From assembly GCA_900547555.1 (NCBI GenBank), contig URHG01000011.1, forward strand, positions 1-60,836: 60,836 bases of DNA, read 5' to 3'. Under the pieces are notes generated by a model. It was not told the origin of the DNA and did not search any database. It was given only the letters and a program-made list of their open reading frames with translations. The translations under genes and the position numbers were made by a program. This DNA is from an uncultured Porphyromonadaceae bacterium. GTDB lineage: Bacteria > Bacteroidota > Bacteroidia > Bacteroidales > UBA11471. Below, in pieces: positions 7,146 to 15,230 of the stretch (within the stretch, counting starts at the first letter, position 1; each line of letters begins with the position of its first letter).

Positions 7146-9158
7146 CTATTTTTTCTTTTGAAGTTGCATTACTATGGCCGTGCGTGCTGGAAGATATAGC
7201 AATAACCATTCTTTCTTCTCTTTCTTATACAGAGGGTCGGGTTGTGTGAAATGCTCGATGTGTTGGTTGATACGGGCGTAACCGCCGAATTGCGGCTGGT
7301 CGCTGTCGAGTACGCATCGATAGCAGCCTTTTGGGGCTAGTATGCCATATCCTTCGTATGAGCGAGTGGGACTGAAATTGAATATGAAGATAAGGTCTTT
7401 GCGCATGAAGGCCAAAATCTGGTCTTCTCCGCTGTCCCACAATTTTATGATGGGACTTTTTTCAAAGCCGCGTATACCTTTCACCAGTTCTATCATCGCT
7501 TTGTCGAAAGCTCCGAGGTAACAATATTTCAAATCTGTTCGGTCTACGAGACTCCATTGCCTGCGGGCGTACTTGTAAGACCAGTTATTGCCCTGCCGGG
7601 GGAAGTCGATCCATTCGGGGTGTCCGAATTCGTTTCCCATAAAGTTGAGGTATCCGCCGTTCATGGTTGAGAGGGTAACCAGCCTTATCATTTTATGCAG
7701 AGCCATACCCCGGTCTACGATAAGGCTGCCGGTGTCGTCTTTCATCATGTGCCAGTACATTTCGGCATCGATGAGGCGGAAGATGATGGTTTTGTCCCCG
7801 ACAAGAGCCTGATCGTGACTCTCGGCATAGTTGATGGTTTTTTCATCGGAGCGGCGATTGGTCAGTTCCCAGAAAATACCGGTCGGATGCCAGTCTTCGT
7901 CTTTTTTCTCTTTGATGGTTTTTATCCAGAAGTCGGGTATGCCCATAGCCATGCGGTAGTCGAAGCCTATGCCTCCGTCTTCGATTTTTGTAGCGAGGCC
8001 CGGCATGCCGCTCATCTCTTCGGCTATGGTGATGGCGTGAGGGTTTACTTCGTGTATCAACCGGTTGGCGAGGGTGAGGTAGGTAATGGCATTTTCGTCT
8101 TGTCCGCCGTCATAGTAGTCGCCGTACCCGCCGAAAGCCTTACCCAGTCCGTGATCGTAGTAAAGCATGGAGGTTACTCCGTCGAAGCGGAATCCGTCGA
8201 AGCGAAATTCTTCGAGCCAGTATTTACAATTGGAGAGCAGGAAATGGATTACTTGGTTTTTTCCGTAGTCGAAGCAGAGCGAGTCCCAGGCCGGATGTTC
8301 GCGGCGGTGGTCTCCGTAGAAAAATTGGTTGGGTGTGCCGTCGAAACGTCCCAGCCCTTCGACTTCGTTTTTCACGGCGTGGGAGTGAACGATGTCCATG
8401 ATGACGGCGATGCCGTTTCGATGGGCTTCGTCGATAAGGTGTTTCAGCTCATCGGGAGTGCCGAAGCGTGAAGAGGGGGCGAAGAAGCTCGATACATGGT
8501 AACCGAATGACCCGTAGTAGGGGTGTTCCTGTACGGCCATGATCTGTATGGTATTATATCCGTCGGCGATAATGCGGGGAAGAACTTTTTCGCGAAATTC
8601 GTCATAAGAACCGATACGCTCGTCTTCTTGCGCCATGCCTATGTGGCATTCGTAAATGAGCAGAGGCGATGTATTGGGGGTGAATTTTTTCTTTTTGAAG
8701 GTATAAGGTTTCTCCGGAGACCATACCTGTGCCGAAAAGATTTTTGTGGTTTCATCTTGTACGACACGGGTTGCCCATGCCGGTACGCGTTCGCCTTGTC
8801 CGCCTTCCCAGTGCATCGAGAGCTTATAGAGGTCGAGATGGTGCAACTGTTCGGCATCGAGCTTGATTTCCCATACGCCGTTGAATAAAGGTTTGAACCG
8901 GTAAGCCGGGCGTTCTTTCCAGTCGGAGAAGTCTCCTATCAGGAATATTTCGGTGGCGTTGGGTGCCCATTCCCGTATTATCCACCCGCCTTTCTCGGTA
9001 CGGTGTAGTCCGAAGTAAAGGTATCCGTCGGCAAAGTCGGAAAGCGTACTTTTTTTGCCGCAAAGCTCTTTTTCTTTTTCGAGAGCCGATTGATGACGAT
9101 GTTCGATTACGGGCGAGAACGGTTCCAGCCACGGATCGTTTTTTATCAAATTGAGCAT
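7146..9158 (-). CDS. glgB: 1,4-alpha-glucan branching enzyme
   Basis: A 670-residue enzyme from the chosen start. An N-terminal CBM48 domain (about residues 50-150) precedes a GH13 barrel. The four conserved regions are present: DIVHSH, FRFDGV with nucleophile Asp326, TIAEEM with acid Glu380, and AESHDQ with Asp449. The enzyme moves alpha-1,4-glucan segments to alpha-1,6 positions during glycogen synthesis in the cytoplasm. An in-frame ATG at 9209 would add 17 residues, but that start lies inside the hairpin that ends the upstream gene, and family proteins begin MLNLIKNDPWLEP. No other glycogen gene is next to it. The hairpin 42-70 bp upstream could act as attenuator or terminator. Confidence 0.93.
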   Translation of the reverse strand: MLNLIKNDPWLEPFSPVIEHRHQSALEKEKELCGKKSTLSDFADGYLYFGLHRTEKGGWIIREWAPNATEIFLIGDFSDWKERPAYRFKPLFNGVWEIKLDAEQLHHLDLYKLSMHWEGGQGERVPAWATRVVQDETTKIFSAQVWSPEKPYTFKKKKFTPNTSPLLIYECHIGMAQEDERIGSYDEFREKVLPRIIADGYNTIQIMAVQEHPYYGSFGYHVSSFFAPSSRFGTPDELKHLIDEAHRNGIAVIMDIVHSHAVKNEVEGLGRFDGTPNQFFYGDHRREHPAWDSLCFDYGKNQVIHFLLSNCKYWLEEFRFDGFRFDGVTSMLYYDHGLGKAFGGYGDYYDGGQDENAITYLTLANRLIHEVNPHAITIAEEMSGMPGLATKIEDGGIGFDYRMAMGIPDFWIKTIKEKKDEDWHPTGIFWELTNRRSDEKTINYAESHDQALVGDKTIIFRLIDAEMYWHMMKDDTGSLIVDRGMALHKMIRLVTLSTMNGGYLNFMGNEFGHPEWIDFPRQGNNWSYKYARRQWSLVDRTDLKYCYLGAFDKAMIELVKGIRGFEKSPIIKLWDSGEDQILAFMRKDLIFIFNFSPTRSYEGYGILAPKGCYRCVLDSDQPQFGGYARINQHIEHFTQPDPLYKKEKKEWLLLYLPARTAIVMQLQKKK

Positions 9159-9199
9159 ACCGTTAGATTTAAGGTGGTTAATAAAGGAAAAAGGAAAAA

Positions 9200-9228
9200 C
9201 GGGCGGCATATAGGAAGGACGCCGCCCG
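9200..9228 (-). terminator. Terminator or attenuator between the YhcH/YiaL-type gene and glgB
   Basis: CGGGCGGC (9200-9207) pairs with GCCGCCCG (9221-9228). On the minus strand a T-rich tract (GTTTTTCCTTTTTCC) follows. No promoter element is visible between this hairpin and glgB, so some read-through into glgB is likely. Confidence 0.65.
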
Positions 9229-9243
9229 ATAAAGGTGTACTTT

Positions 9244-9690
9244 TTAGATTTTTACTTTTACGATGACTTTGCGGAAGTTGCCTTCGGCTATGCCGGGAGC
9301 ATGGCCGTCTTCGGGAAAGAAGATGGCAAACTCGCCCGGTTGCACATCGATGTAGGTCGTAGGCTTATCGGCAAAGAACGTGATGTCTTTCTCGGGATTG
9401 TACGGGGCGGTCGGTTCTTTCAGTTCGTTGGTTGCTTTCCAGCCCATTGTCTCGACAGCGGTGAGAGGCATCTGTATGTCGATGTATTTGTCATGGGTTT
9501 CCATGCGGGCGGCTTCTTTGGTCTTACCGGTAGGTTCGGCTACCGAGATGTAGAGTTTATCGCCGTCGAGAACGATTTTCCCGGCGGGTACTTTCGAGAA
9601 ATCGGTGGCTTTGATATAGTCAAAGGCTTTTTTGAAAAGCGGGTGCAGCGACTCGACCGATGCGGAGTCTTTCAATGAATTTAAAATCAT
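9244..9690 (-). CDS. YhcH/YjgK/YiaL family protein (DUF386)
   Basis: A 148-residue cupin-like protein from the start at 9690; an upstream ATG at 9774 would add 28 residues that do not fit the family and would overlap the promoter. The family motif HDKYIDIQ is present near residue 65, and the C-terminal region FAIFFPEDGHAPGIA supplies the metal-binding His/Glu expected of the family. Related proteins include the sialic-acid anomerase NanQ, EbgC and YiaL, all acting on sugars or sugar acids in the cytoplasm. There is no sialic acid or lyxose gene nearby, so the substrate is open. The neighbour glgB follows 85 bp later behind a hairpin. Confidence 0.82.
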   Translation of the reverse strand: MILNSLKDSASVESLHPLFKKAFDYIKATDFSKVPAGKIVLDGDKLYISVAEPTGKTKEAARMETHDKYIDIQMPLTAVETMGWKATNELKEPTAPYNPEKDITFFADKPTTYIDVQPGEFAIFFPEDGHAPGIAEGNFRKVIVKVKI

Positions 9691-9761
9691 GATGCTATTT
9701 TTTATAGGTTTGAATAGGGTTGTTAGACATGTGTCGGAATAAAATCTACTTCGACTTCTTG

Positions 9762-9769
9762 CAAATATA
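9762..9769 (-). promoter_or_regulatory. -7 element for the YhcH/YiaL-type gene
   Basis: Minus-strand TATATTTG, 71 bp upstream of the chosen start at 9690. Its position supports the shorter start. Confidence 0.45.
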
Positions 9770-9810
9770 ATCAAATAATTGAGATGATAGCTGTTTCTCT
9801 CCTTAAATTT

Positions 9811-11220
9811 TTACCATACGGGGAGATTCGGGTTTTCGGGGCGGTAGCCGCTGCGTATGCGCCACTCTGGGGGATAAAGGTTGTTGATGCGGTTACCCAA
9901 GTGATTGCACCAGCCCAGCGGGAGGCTGTCGCAGGTAACGAGGCGCATGCCGCGTCGGGTATCGGCAGGTGTGGGCCATGTTTCCCGCCGCAAATAGGCG
10001 ATGGCTTCGTCGGTCGTGAGGGGTAACGCATCGAAGGCTTCGGCATTGAGTCCGGTCGACAAGGCGAGTGCGTGGTGCGGCTGCCACTCGCGACCTTTGC
10101 GTAGGGCGACAGGAATACCCCGATGTACGAGGTCGAACCGGGTGGCGAAAAGATCGTAATCGGGAGCGAACGGTACCGGTAGTGCGGTAACGGATTCGTC
10201 GTCGGTATCGAAAACATATTTTTCGGGTGTGGAAATCCACGAACGCCATGCTTCGGTGTCGCCTTTGGCGGTCGGACGCTTGTTCCTGTTTTTCCCGTTT
10301 TTACGGACGGCTCGTTGCAACCATTCATCACGTTCGCATTCGTCGGCGTTGCCCGGTTTGCGTACGATGGCCATGAAAAGCCCTTCTCCCCGGGTATAGT
10401 GGGGCATGAACCGGTAAGCGGGTAGGTCTTCGTCGAACGAAGGGCGTATGTGCCATGCCGCAGGCGGGTCGGCCGACAGGGGTGTTGCGCCGAAATGTTT
10501 ATAGAGGAAATGTATCATGTCTTCGTTTTCCTCCCGGTTGTAGGTACAAGTGCTGTATATGAGCAGACCGCCGGGGCGCAAGGCGTCCCACACGTCGGAG
10601 AGTATCTCCCGTTGGCGCTCGACGCATAGGCCCACTTGTGCGGACGACCATTCGGTTACGGCTTGGGCATCTTTGCGGAACATGCCTTCGCCCGAGCAGG
10701 GTGCGTCGACCAGTATCACGTCGAAATAGTGATGCAGTTTCCCAAAGTCGGCAGCTGTGTTGCGGGTTACGACGGTATTGTCATATCCCCATTTTATGAT
10801 GTTTTCGGCCAGAATATGAGTGCGGTTGCGCACGACTTCGTTGCACACGGCGAGACTCCCGGCGGGAAGCGCCGAGAGAGCGAGTGTGGATTTCCCTCCC
10901 GGTGCGGCGCACAGGTCGAGATACCGTACCGGCGTGTCGACAAACCGGCGCAGGACGTAATCGAGGAACATCGAAGAGGCTTCCTGCACGTAGTATGCGC
11001 CGCCATGCAACCGGGGGTCGAATGTGAAAGCCGGTCTCGTTTCGAGATAATAGGCGTCGCGGCACCAGGGTACGGGCTGATAGTCGGGTCGTCCGTTACA
11101 TTTGGCGGGATTGAGCCGCAGGCTAGTCTGAGGTTCGGTAAGCAGGGCGGTCTCGAAATCGCCGTATTCGTCGCCCAGCAGACGGCGCATACGGTCGGTA
11201 AACTCGGCAGGTAATTCCAT
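9811..11220 (-). CDS. rsmF: 16S rRNA m5C methyltransferase, RsmF/NOL1-NOP2-Sun family
   Basis: A 469-residue cytoplasmic enzyme. The SAM-binding motif LDLCAAPGGKS is at residues 101-111. The two family cysteines are Cys175 in VDAPCSGEGMF and Cys225 in YSTCTYNREENED, the second being the nucleophile. The C-terminal third (about residues 300-469) matches the extra RNA-binding domain of RsmF, including a final LPLGWCNHLGNRINNLYP block. The family methylates a cytosine at C5 in 16S rRNA (C1407 in E. coli). It is transcribed away from the tetrapyrrole-methylase-like gene from back-to-back promoters. The target base in this organism is inferred by family only. Confidence 0.88.
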   Translation of the reverse strand: MELPAEFTDRMRRLLGDEYGDFETALLTEPQTSLRLNPAKCNGRPDYQPVPWCRDAYYLETRPAFTFDPRLHGGAYYVQEASSMFLDYVLRRFVDTPVRYLDLCAAPGGKSTLALSALPAGSLAVCNEVVRNRTHILAENIIKWGYDNTVVTRNTAADFGKLHHYFDVILVDAPCSGEGMFRKDAQAVTEWSSAQVGLCVERQREILSDVWDALRPGGLLIYSTCTYNREENEDMIHFLYKHFGATPLSADPPAAWHIRPSFDEDLPAYRFMPHYTRGEGLFMAIVRKPGNADECERDEWLQRAVRKNGKNRNKRPTAKGDTEAWRSWISTPEKYVFDTDDESVTALPVPFAPDYDLFATRFDLVHRGIPVALRKGREWQPHHALALSTGLNAEAFDALPLTTDEAIAYLRRETWPTPADTRRGMRLVTCDSLPLGWCNHLGNRINNLYPPEWRIRSGYRPENPNLPVW

Positions 11221-11248
11221 ATCTCGGTCGAATGATTCGGTTTTTGGG

Positions 11249-11256
11249 CAAAATTA
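11249..11256 (-). promoter_or_regulatory. -7 element for rsmF
   Basis: Minus-strand TAATTTTG, 28 bp upstream of the rsmF start codon, only 2 bp away from the divergent element at 11259. Confidence 0.45.
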
Positions 11257-11258
11257 AC

Positions 11259-11266
11259 TATTTTTG
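11259..11266 (+). promoter_or_regulatory. -7 element for the tetrapyrrole-methylase-like gene
   Basis: TATTTTTG on the plus strand. It is followed directly by a small hairpin, GCCGATAAATCGGC (11266-11279), which would be at the 5' end of the transcript. The coding start is at 11351. Confidence 0.45.
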
Positions 11267-11350
11267 CCGATAAATCGGCAGGGAGCTATTCTATTCGGTC
11301 GGATCGACCGTTTTTTACCGTTGGAGGCCTTTGCCAAAATATTTTTCGTT

Positions 11351-12058
11351 ATGCTCGAAGCCGCGCTTTATCTGATACCCGTTACACTGGGCGACACGCC
11401 GCACGACCGTGTGCTGCCGTCTTATAATCGTGAAGTAACGGCCGGAATACATCATTTCATTGTCGAGAACGTGCGTTCGGCACGTCGTTTCTTGAAACGG
11501 TGCGACCCGGCGACCGACATCGATTCCCTTACGTTCTATACGCTCGACCGCCACACTCCTCCCGAGGCTATTGAGGGGTATCTCGCACCGCTTGCCGACG
11601 GATTTCCCGTCGGGGTGATTTCCGAGGCAGGGTGTCCTGCCGTAGCCGATCCCGGAGCCGATGTCGTGGCGATTGCACAACGTAGAGGTTACAAAGTGGT
11701 GCCGCTGGTGGGCCCGTCGTCGATATTGTTGTCGCTGATGGCTTCGGGGTTCAACGGGCAGAGTTTCGCTTTTCACGGTTATCTCCCTATCGAAGGGGGA
11801 GAGCGTGCCAAGACCCTGAAACGGCTTGAACAACGTATCTATAACGAAGGCGAGACGCAGATTTTTATCGAGACGCCTTATCGTAACGATAAGATGGTCG
11901 AGGACTGTCTGCGTTATTGTCGTCCGCAGACACGACTCTGTATCGCGTTGGGTATCACGACGGGAGAGGAGTCGATACGCACCCTTTCGCTGGCAGAGTG
12001 GGCCAAACGCAAACCTGCGTTGCCCAAGACGCCTTGTATCTTTCTATTGTATAAGTAA
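11351..12058 (+). CDS. Tetrapyrrole methylase-family SAM methyltransferase (short RsmI-like)
   Basis: A 235-residue protein. An in-frame ATG at 11264 exists but would place the start next to the promoter, so MLEAALYLIPVTLGD at 11351 is chosen. The fold is that of tetrapyrrole (corrin/porphyrin) methylases. The features VGVISEAGCPAVADPG (residue 78 on) and VPLVGPSSILLSLMASG (residue 109 on) are characteristic of RsmI, which 2'-O-methylates C1402 of 16S rRNA. It differs from RsmI proper at the N-terminus (LIPVTLGD, not LYVVATPIGN) and in lacking the RsmI C-terminal extension. It may be an RsmI paralogue as seen in other Bacteroidetes. Placement beside rsmF fits an rRNA role. The PEGA gene follows 12 bp later. 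Confidence 0.78.
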   Translation: MLEAALYLIPVTLGDTPHDRVLPSYNREVTAGIHHFIVENVRSARRFLKRCDPATDIDSLTFYTLDRHTPPEAIEGYLAPLADGFPVGVISEAGCPAVADPGADVVAIAQRRGYKVVPLVGPSSILLSLMASGFNGQSFAFHGYLPIEGGERAKTLKRLEQRIYNEGETQIFIETPYRNDKMVEDCLRYCRPQTRLCIALGITTGEESIRTLSLAEWAKRKPALPKTPCIFLLYK

Positions 12059-12070
12059 ACAGTAAAGAAT

Positions 12071-14488
12071 ATGTACGCAATGTTTCGTTATCGTGTCGTT
12101 TTGGCAGTCTTCTTGATAGGATTGGGTTTATATCCCGGCGTGCTGTCGGCGCAGAACATATCGGTCAAGAGTTTCCGTTTGCTCGAAACCGATCTTACGG
12201 CCAATACGGCCGGTACGATGAAACGCGACCAAAATAATGAAGTGTCGGCATTGATAAAGGTTGTAACGACCGAGACGGGTTTTGCCTTCGACGGCGGTAT
12301 GTTGGGTATCGTGGGGACGGAGCAGCGGACAGGTGAGATATGGGTCTATGTGCCGCAGAAGTCGAGAAAGATTACCCTTTCACACCAGAAGTTGGGCGTG
12401 TTGCGCGATTATTACTATCCTGTACCCGTCGAGGCGGGACGTACCTATGAGATGGTGCTCACCACCGGAAAGGTAACGACGATCGTACAGGAGAGTGCGG
12501 GCGGGCAATATCTGGTCATGACGGTAACACCGGCCAATGCCGAGGTCTCTATCGACGATGTGCCGGTAGAGGTGGCCGACGGTGTGGTATCGACCCTGCT
12601 CAAATATGGGAGACATACCTATCGGGTCTCGGCCGCGCTGCACGAGCCAACGATGGGACAATTCGAGATAGGCAATGCCAAGAAAGAGCTGTCGGTGGCT
12701 TTGCAGCCGGCCTACGGCGTATTGAAAGTCGATTCCGACCCTTCGGGAGCCGAGGTGTATATCGATGGCGATTACCAGCCGGCCGGTACGACACCGTTTA
12801 CAAGCAAATGGTTGTCGCCGGGGAAACACACGTTGCAGTTCAAGATGCCGGTTTACAAGACCCGCACGATGGAGGTGGTTGTTCCAGGCAACGGGACGAC
12901 GCAATCGGTGGAGGCGGTGTTGCAGCCCAATTTTGCCGAAGTGTCGGTTTCCGCGCCCGGCGATGCCGAGATTTATATCAATAACGAGTTGAAAGGCGTC
13001 GGCCGTTGGAGCGGTCGCCTCAATGCCGGACTTTATACGGTCGAGGCGCGCAAGACCTCGCACTATTCCTCATCGCAGAGTGTGGAGGTGGTGGCGGGCG
13101 ATAAGAGTACCGTTACACTTTCTGCCCCTGTGCCCCGTTACGGTTCTCTCAATATAAATACCCGCCCGATAGGGGCGACGGTATCGGTCGATGGCACGGC
13201 ACTCACAGGTACGACTCCCAATATTTACGCCGATATACTCATCGGCGAGCATACTCTTACCGTTGCCAAACCCGGATATGTCGAGGCCGAGCAGCGTATT
13301 ATGGTAGAAGAGGGCAAAGTGCTACCGGTAAGTATTACGTTGACCGAGGAGGAAAAAGCTCCGGTTACCGCCCCGTCTGCCCGTACCGCCGATTCGCAAT
13401 CGGAAACTAAGAACCGTGTTTTCACAGTGAATGGGGTTTCTTTCAAAATGATTTTCGTCGAGGGCGGGACGTTCAGCATGGGTTCGTCGTCGGGGGAGGA
13501 AGATGAGCGACCTGTCCATTCTGTTACGTTGAGCGATTATTACATGGGTGAGACGGAAGTTACGCAGGAGTTGTGGCAGGCGGTGATGGGGAGTAACCCG
13601 AGTTCCTTTACCGGTAATCGACGTCCGGTAGAGCGAGTAAGTTGGTATGATTGCCAAGAGTTCATTGAAAAGTTGAATGTTCTGACGGGGGAAAAGTTCC
13701 GGTTGCCCACCGAGGCGGAGTGGGAATATGCTGCGCGTGGTGGGAATAAAAGCAAGGGCTACGCGTATGCGGGGAGCGATAATGTCTGGGACGTGGCTTG
13801 GTATAGTAGCAATAGCGACGGTACTACACATGAGGTAAAAGGCAAATTGCCGAACGAGCTTGGCTTGCATGATATGAGCGGCAATGTATGGGAGTGGTGC
13901 AGCGACTGGTATGGCAGTTATTCCGAGGAGTCACAAACCGATCCACAAGGCCTTACGTCGGGTTCCGCTCGCATTTACCGGGGTGGTTGCTGGTTCTACG
14001 ACGCAGACCTTTGTCGCTGCGTGTACCGCGATCGCAGTACGCCGACAGGCGCGGGCAACACTTTGGGCTTGCGCCTTGTTTTGCCACAGGATAAGGAAGT
14101 TCCGGTTACCGCCCCGTCTGCCCGTACCGCCGATTCGCAATTGAATATGGGTCAGAATGTTAAAACAAAATCCGAACCTTTTACCGTAGTAGAGGTGATG
14201 CCTATTTTCCCCGGAGGTCAGACAGCATTGGTACAATATATTGCAAGTCATTTGAAGTATCCTCCTGTGGCACAGGAAAACGGTGTTCAGGGTCGCGTTT
14301 TTGTTAGTTTTGTTGTGGGTGAAGATGGCTATGTGGAAGATGTTCAAGTGATAAAGGGGGTAGACCCGTCGCTGGACAAAGAGGCTGTACGGGTCGTAAA
14401 AAGTCTTCCGCGCTGGACTCCGGGCAATCAACAAGGCAAACCTGTGCGAGTGAGATATTCTGTACCTGTTACTTTTGCGTTGCAATGA
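12071..14488 (+). CDS. Exported PEGA-repeat / SUMF1-like / TonB-C fusion protein
   Basis: An 805-residue exported protein. A signal peptide (residues 1-26, cut after LSA) is followed by about four PEGA-type beta repeats (about 145-200, 216-272, 285-342, 357-415), a SUMF1/formylglycine-generating-enzyme-like domain (about 443-670, with FVEGGTFSMGS, FRLPTEAEWEYAARGG and MSGNVWEWCSDWYG), and a TonB C-terminal-type domain (about 705-805). The identical linker APVTAPSARTADSQ-type segment flanks the SUMF1 domain on both sides and is identical at DNA level. The two cysteines needed for formylglycine chemistry do not align, so the SUMF1 unit is probably structural or binding. PEGA domains usually sit in cell-surface or periplasmic proteins. 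It is the second gene of a pair with the methylase. The function is unknown. Confidence 0.82.
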   Translation: MYAMFRYRVVLAVFLIGLGLYPGVLSAQNISVKSFRLLETDLTANTAGTMKRDQNNEVSALIKVVTTETGFAFDGGMLGIVGTEQRTGEIWVYVPQKSRKITLSHQKLGVLRDYYYPVPVEAGRTYEMVLTTGKVTTIVQESAGGQYLVMTVTPANAEVSIDDVPVEVADGVVSTLLKYGRHTYRVSAALHEPTMGQFEIGNAKKELSVALQPAYGVLKVDSDPSGAEVYIDGDYQPAGTTPFTSKWLSPGKHTLQFKMPVYKTRTMEVVVPGNGTTQSVEAVLQPNFAEVSVSAPGDAEIYINNELKGVGRWSGRLNAGLYTVEARKTSHYSSSQSVEVVAGDKSTVTLSAPVPRYGSLNINTRPIGATVSVDGTALTGTTPNIYADILIGEHTLTVAKPGYVEAEQRIMVEEGKVLPVSITLTEEEKAPVTAPSARTADSQSETKNRVFTVNGVSFKMIFVEGGTFSMGSSSGEEDERPVHSVTLSDYYMGETEVTQELWQAVMGSNPSSFTGNRRPVERVSWYDCQEFIEKLNVLTGEKFRLPTEAEWEYAARGGNKSKGYAYAGSDNVWDVAWYSSNSDGTTHEVKGKLPNELGLHDMSGNVWEWCSDWYGSYSEESQTDPQGLTSGSARIYRGGCWFYDADLCRCVYRDRSTPTGAGNTLGLRLVLPQDKEVPVTAPSARTADSQLNMGQNVKTKSEPFTVVEVMPIFPGGQTALVQYIASHLKYPPVAQENGVQGRVFVSFVVGEDGYVEDVQVIKGVDPSLDKEAVRVVKSLPRWTPGNQQGKPVRVRYSVPVTFALQ
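13360..13400 (+). repeat. 41-bp direct repeat, left copy, flanking the SUMF1 domain
   Basis: Identical over 41 bp to 14101-14141. The offset is 741 bp, exactly 247 codons, so both copies are read in the same frame and encode the same Pro/Ala/Thr-rich linker. Confidence 0.95.
14101..14141 (+). repeat. 41-bp direct repeat, right copy, flanking the SUMF1 domain
   Basis: Exact copy of 13360-13400. Recombination between the two would remove the SUMF1 module and leave an intact PEGA-TonB reading frame. Confidence 0.95.
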
Positions 14489-14495
14489 TTCTTGC

Positions 14496-15056
14496 CATTC
14501 CGAGTGTTAGCGAGGAATTCCCCCGATAAGTGCACCCAAAGCAGCGATTGTCATTCCGAGTGAGGGCGTAAGCCCGACGAGGAATTCCTATGTCATCTCG
14601 AACGCATGTGAGAGATCCCATGCCATACGCTCACTTGGTCGGAGATTCTTCAAGGCAAAGCCTTTCAGAATGACATTACACCGGTAGGGCTGTAACGCTT
14701 GTCAAGAGATTCTTCATTCCGCTTACGCTGCATTCAGAATGACAGTGTTCTGTTATTTCTTTCCCGGCGCAAAGAAGTAATCAAGAAAGGTCGCCCGCTC
14801 GTTATCGGGTATTTCCTCCCTCCGCATCGGTCGCCGTCGGGGGCTGTGGAACTCGCTTTGCTCAAACAGTCCTTGCCCTCTTTCCTCCTTCTCCCTCGCT
14901 CCGGGCAGCCCGATAAAGGCGGGCATGCTGCTCCATGCAATTGGTGCTTGCACACAAAGCAATGGTGTTTTATGAGTCGGAGATGCTTCGCTGACGCTCA
15001 ACATGACATACATTTGGATTGAGATTTTTTCTTATGGTCGTCAGGAATGACAGTGT
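14496..15056. repeat. Mosaic of dispersed intergenic repeats
   Basis: The region 14489-15230 has no gene; most of it is repeat. Degenerate units of the form TGTCATTCYGAG...GARGAATYTC recur: forward at 14496-14520, 14552-14588 and 14591-14619, and inverted at 14641-14675, 14705-14746, 14978-15008, plus a fragment at 15039-15056. Between them lies a segment of about 132 bp (14793-14924) bounded by imperfect inverted repeats (GCCCGCTCGTTATCGGG and CCCGATAAAGGCGGGC). Such palindromic units occur widely in Bacteroidetes chromosomes and behave like non-autonomous mobile repeats; that is from memory, not from a search. Confidence 0.7.
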
Positions 15057-15130
15057 CGTGTAACAGCCGTTCGGGTATGGAATTGTCGGAGGAATAGGTA
15101 AACCCGCTTTTCTGTTCGCTCGGGAATCAT

Positions 15131-15138
15131 TACCTTTG
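15131..15138 (+). promoter_or_regulatory. -7 element for the WalJ-like gene
   Basis: TACCTTTG matches the consensus. It gives a leader of about 85-90 nt before the start codon at 15231, lying just beyond the repeat mosaic. Confidence 0.5.
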
Positions 15139-15230
15139 CATCTCCAATGTATTTTTCTCAGGAAGGAACTTATATAAGCGGCAGGCGATACAGGTGTGTC
15201 GCATGGGAATTATAGAAACGGAAAAAAAAG

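Noticed and set aside
9159..9209. The longer glgB start at 9209
   Set aside because: It would begin in the hairpin that ends the upstream gene and adds residues not found in the family.
13400..14100. An active formylglycine-generating enzyme in the PEGA fusion
   Set aside because: The expected Cys pair is not at the aligned positions, and no sulfatase gene is nearby.
14699..15022. Open frames on both strands in the intergenic repeat region
   Set aside because: They are built from palindromic repeats and a conserved non-coding element; such frames are often annotated as hypothetical proteins, but the coding evidence is nil.
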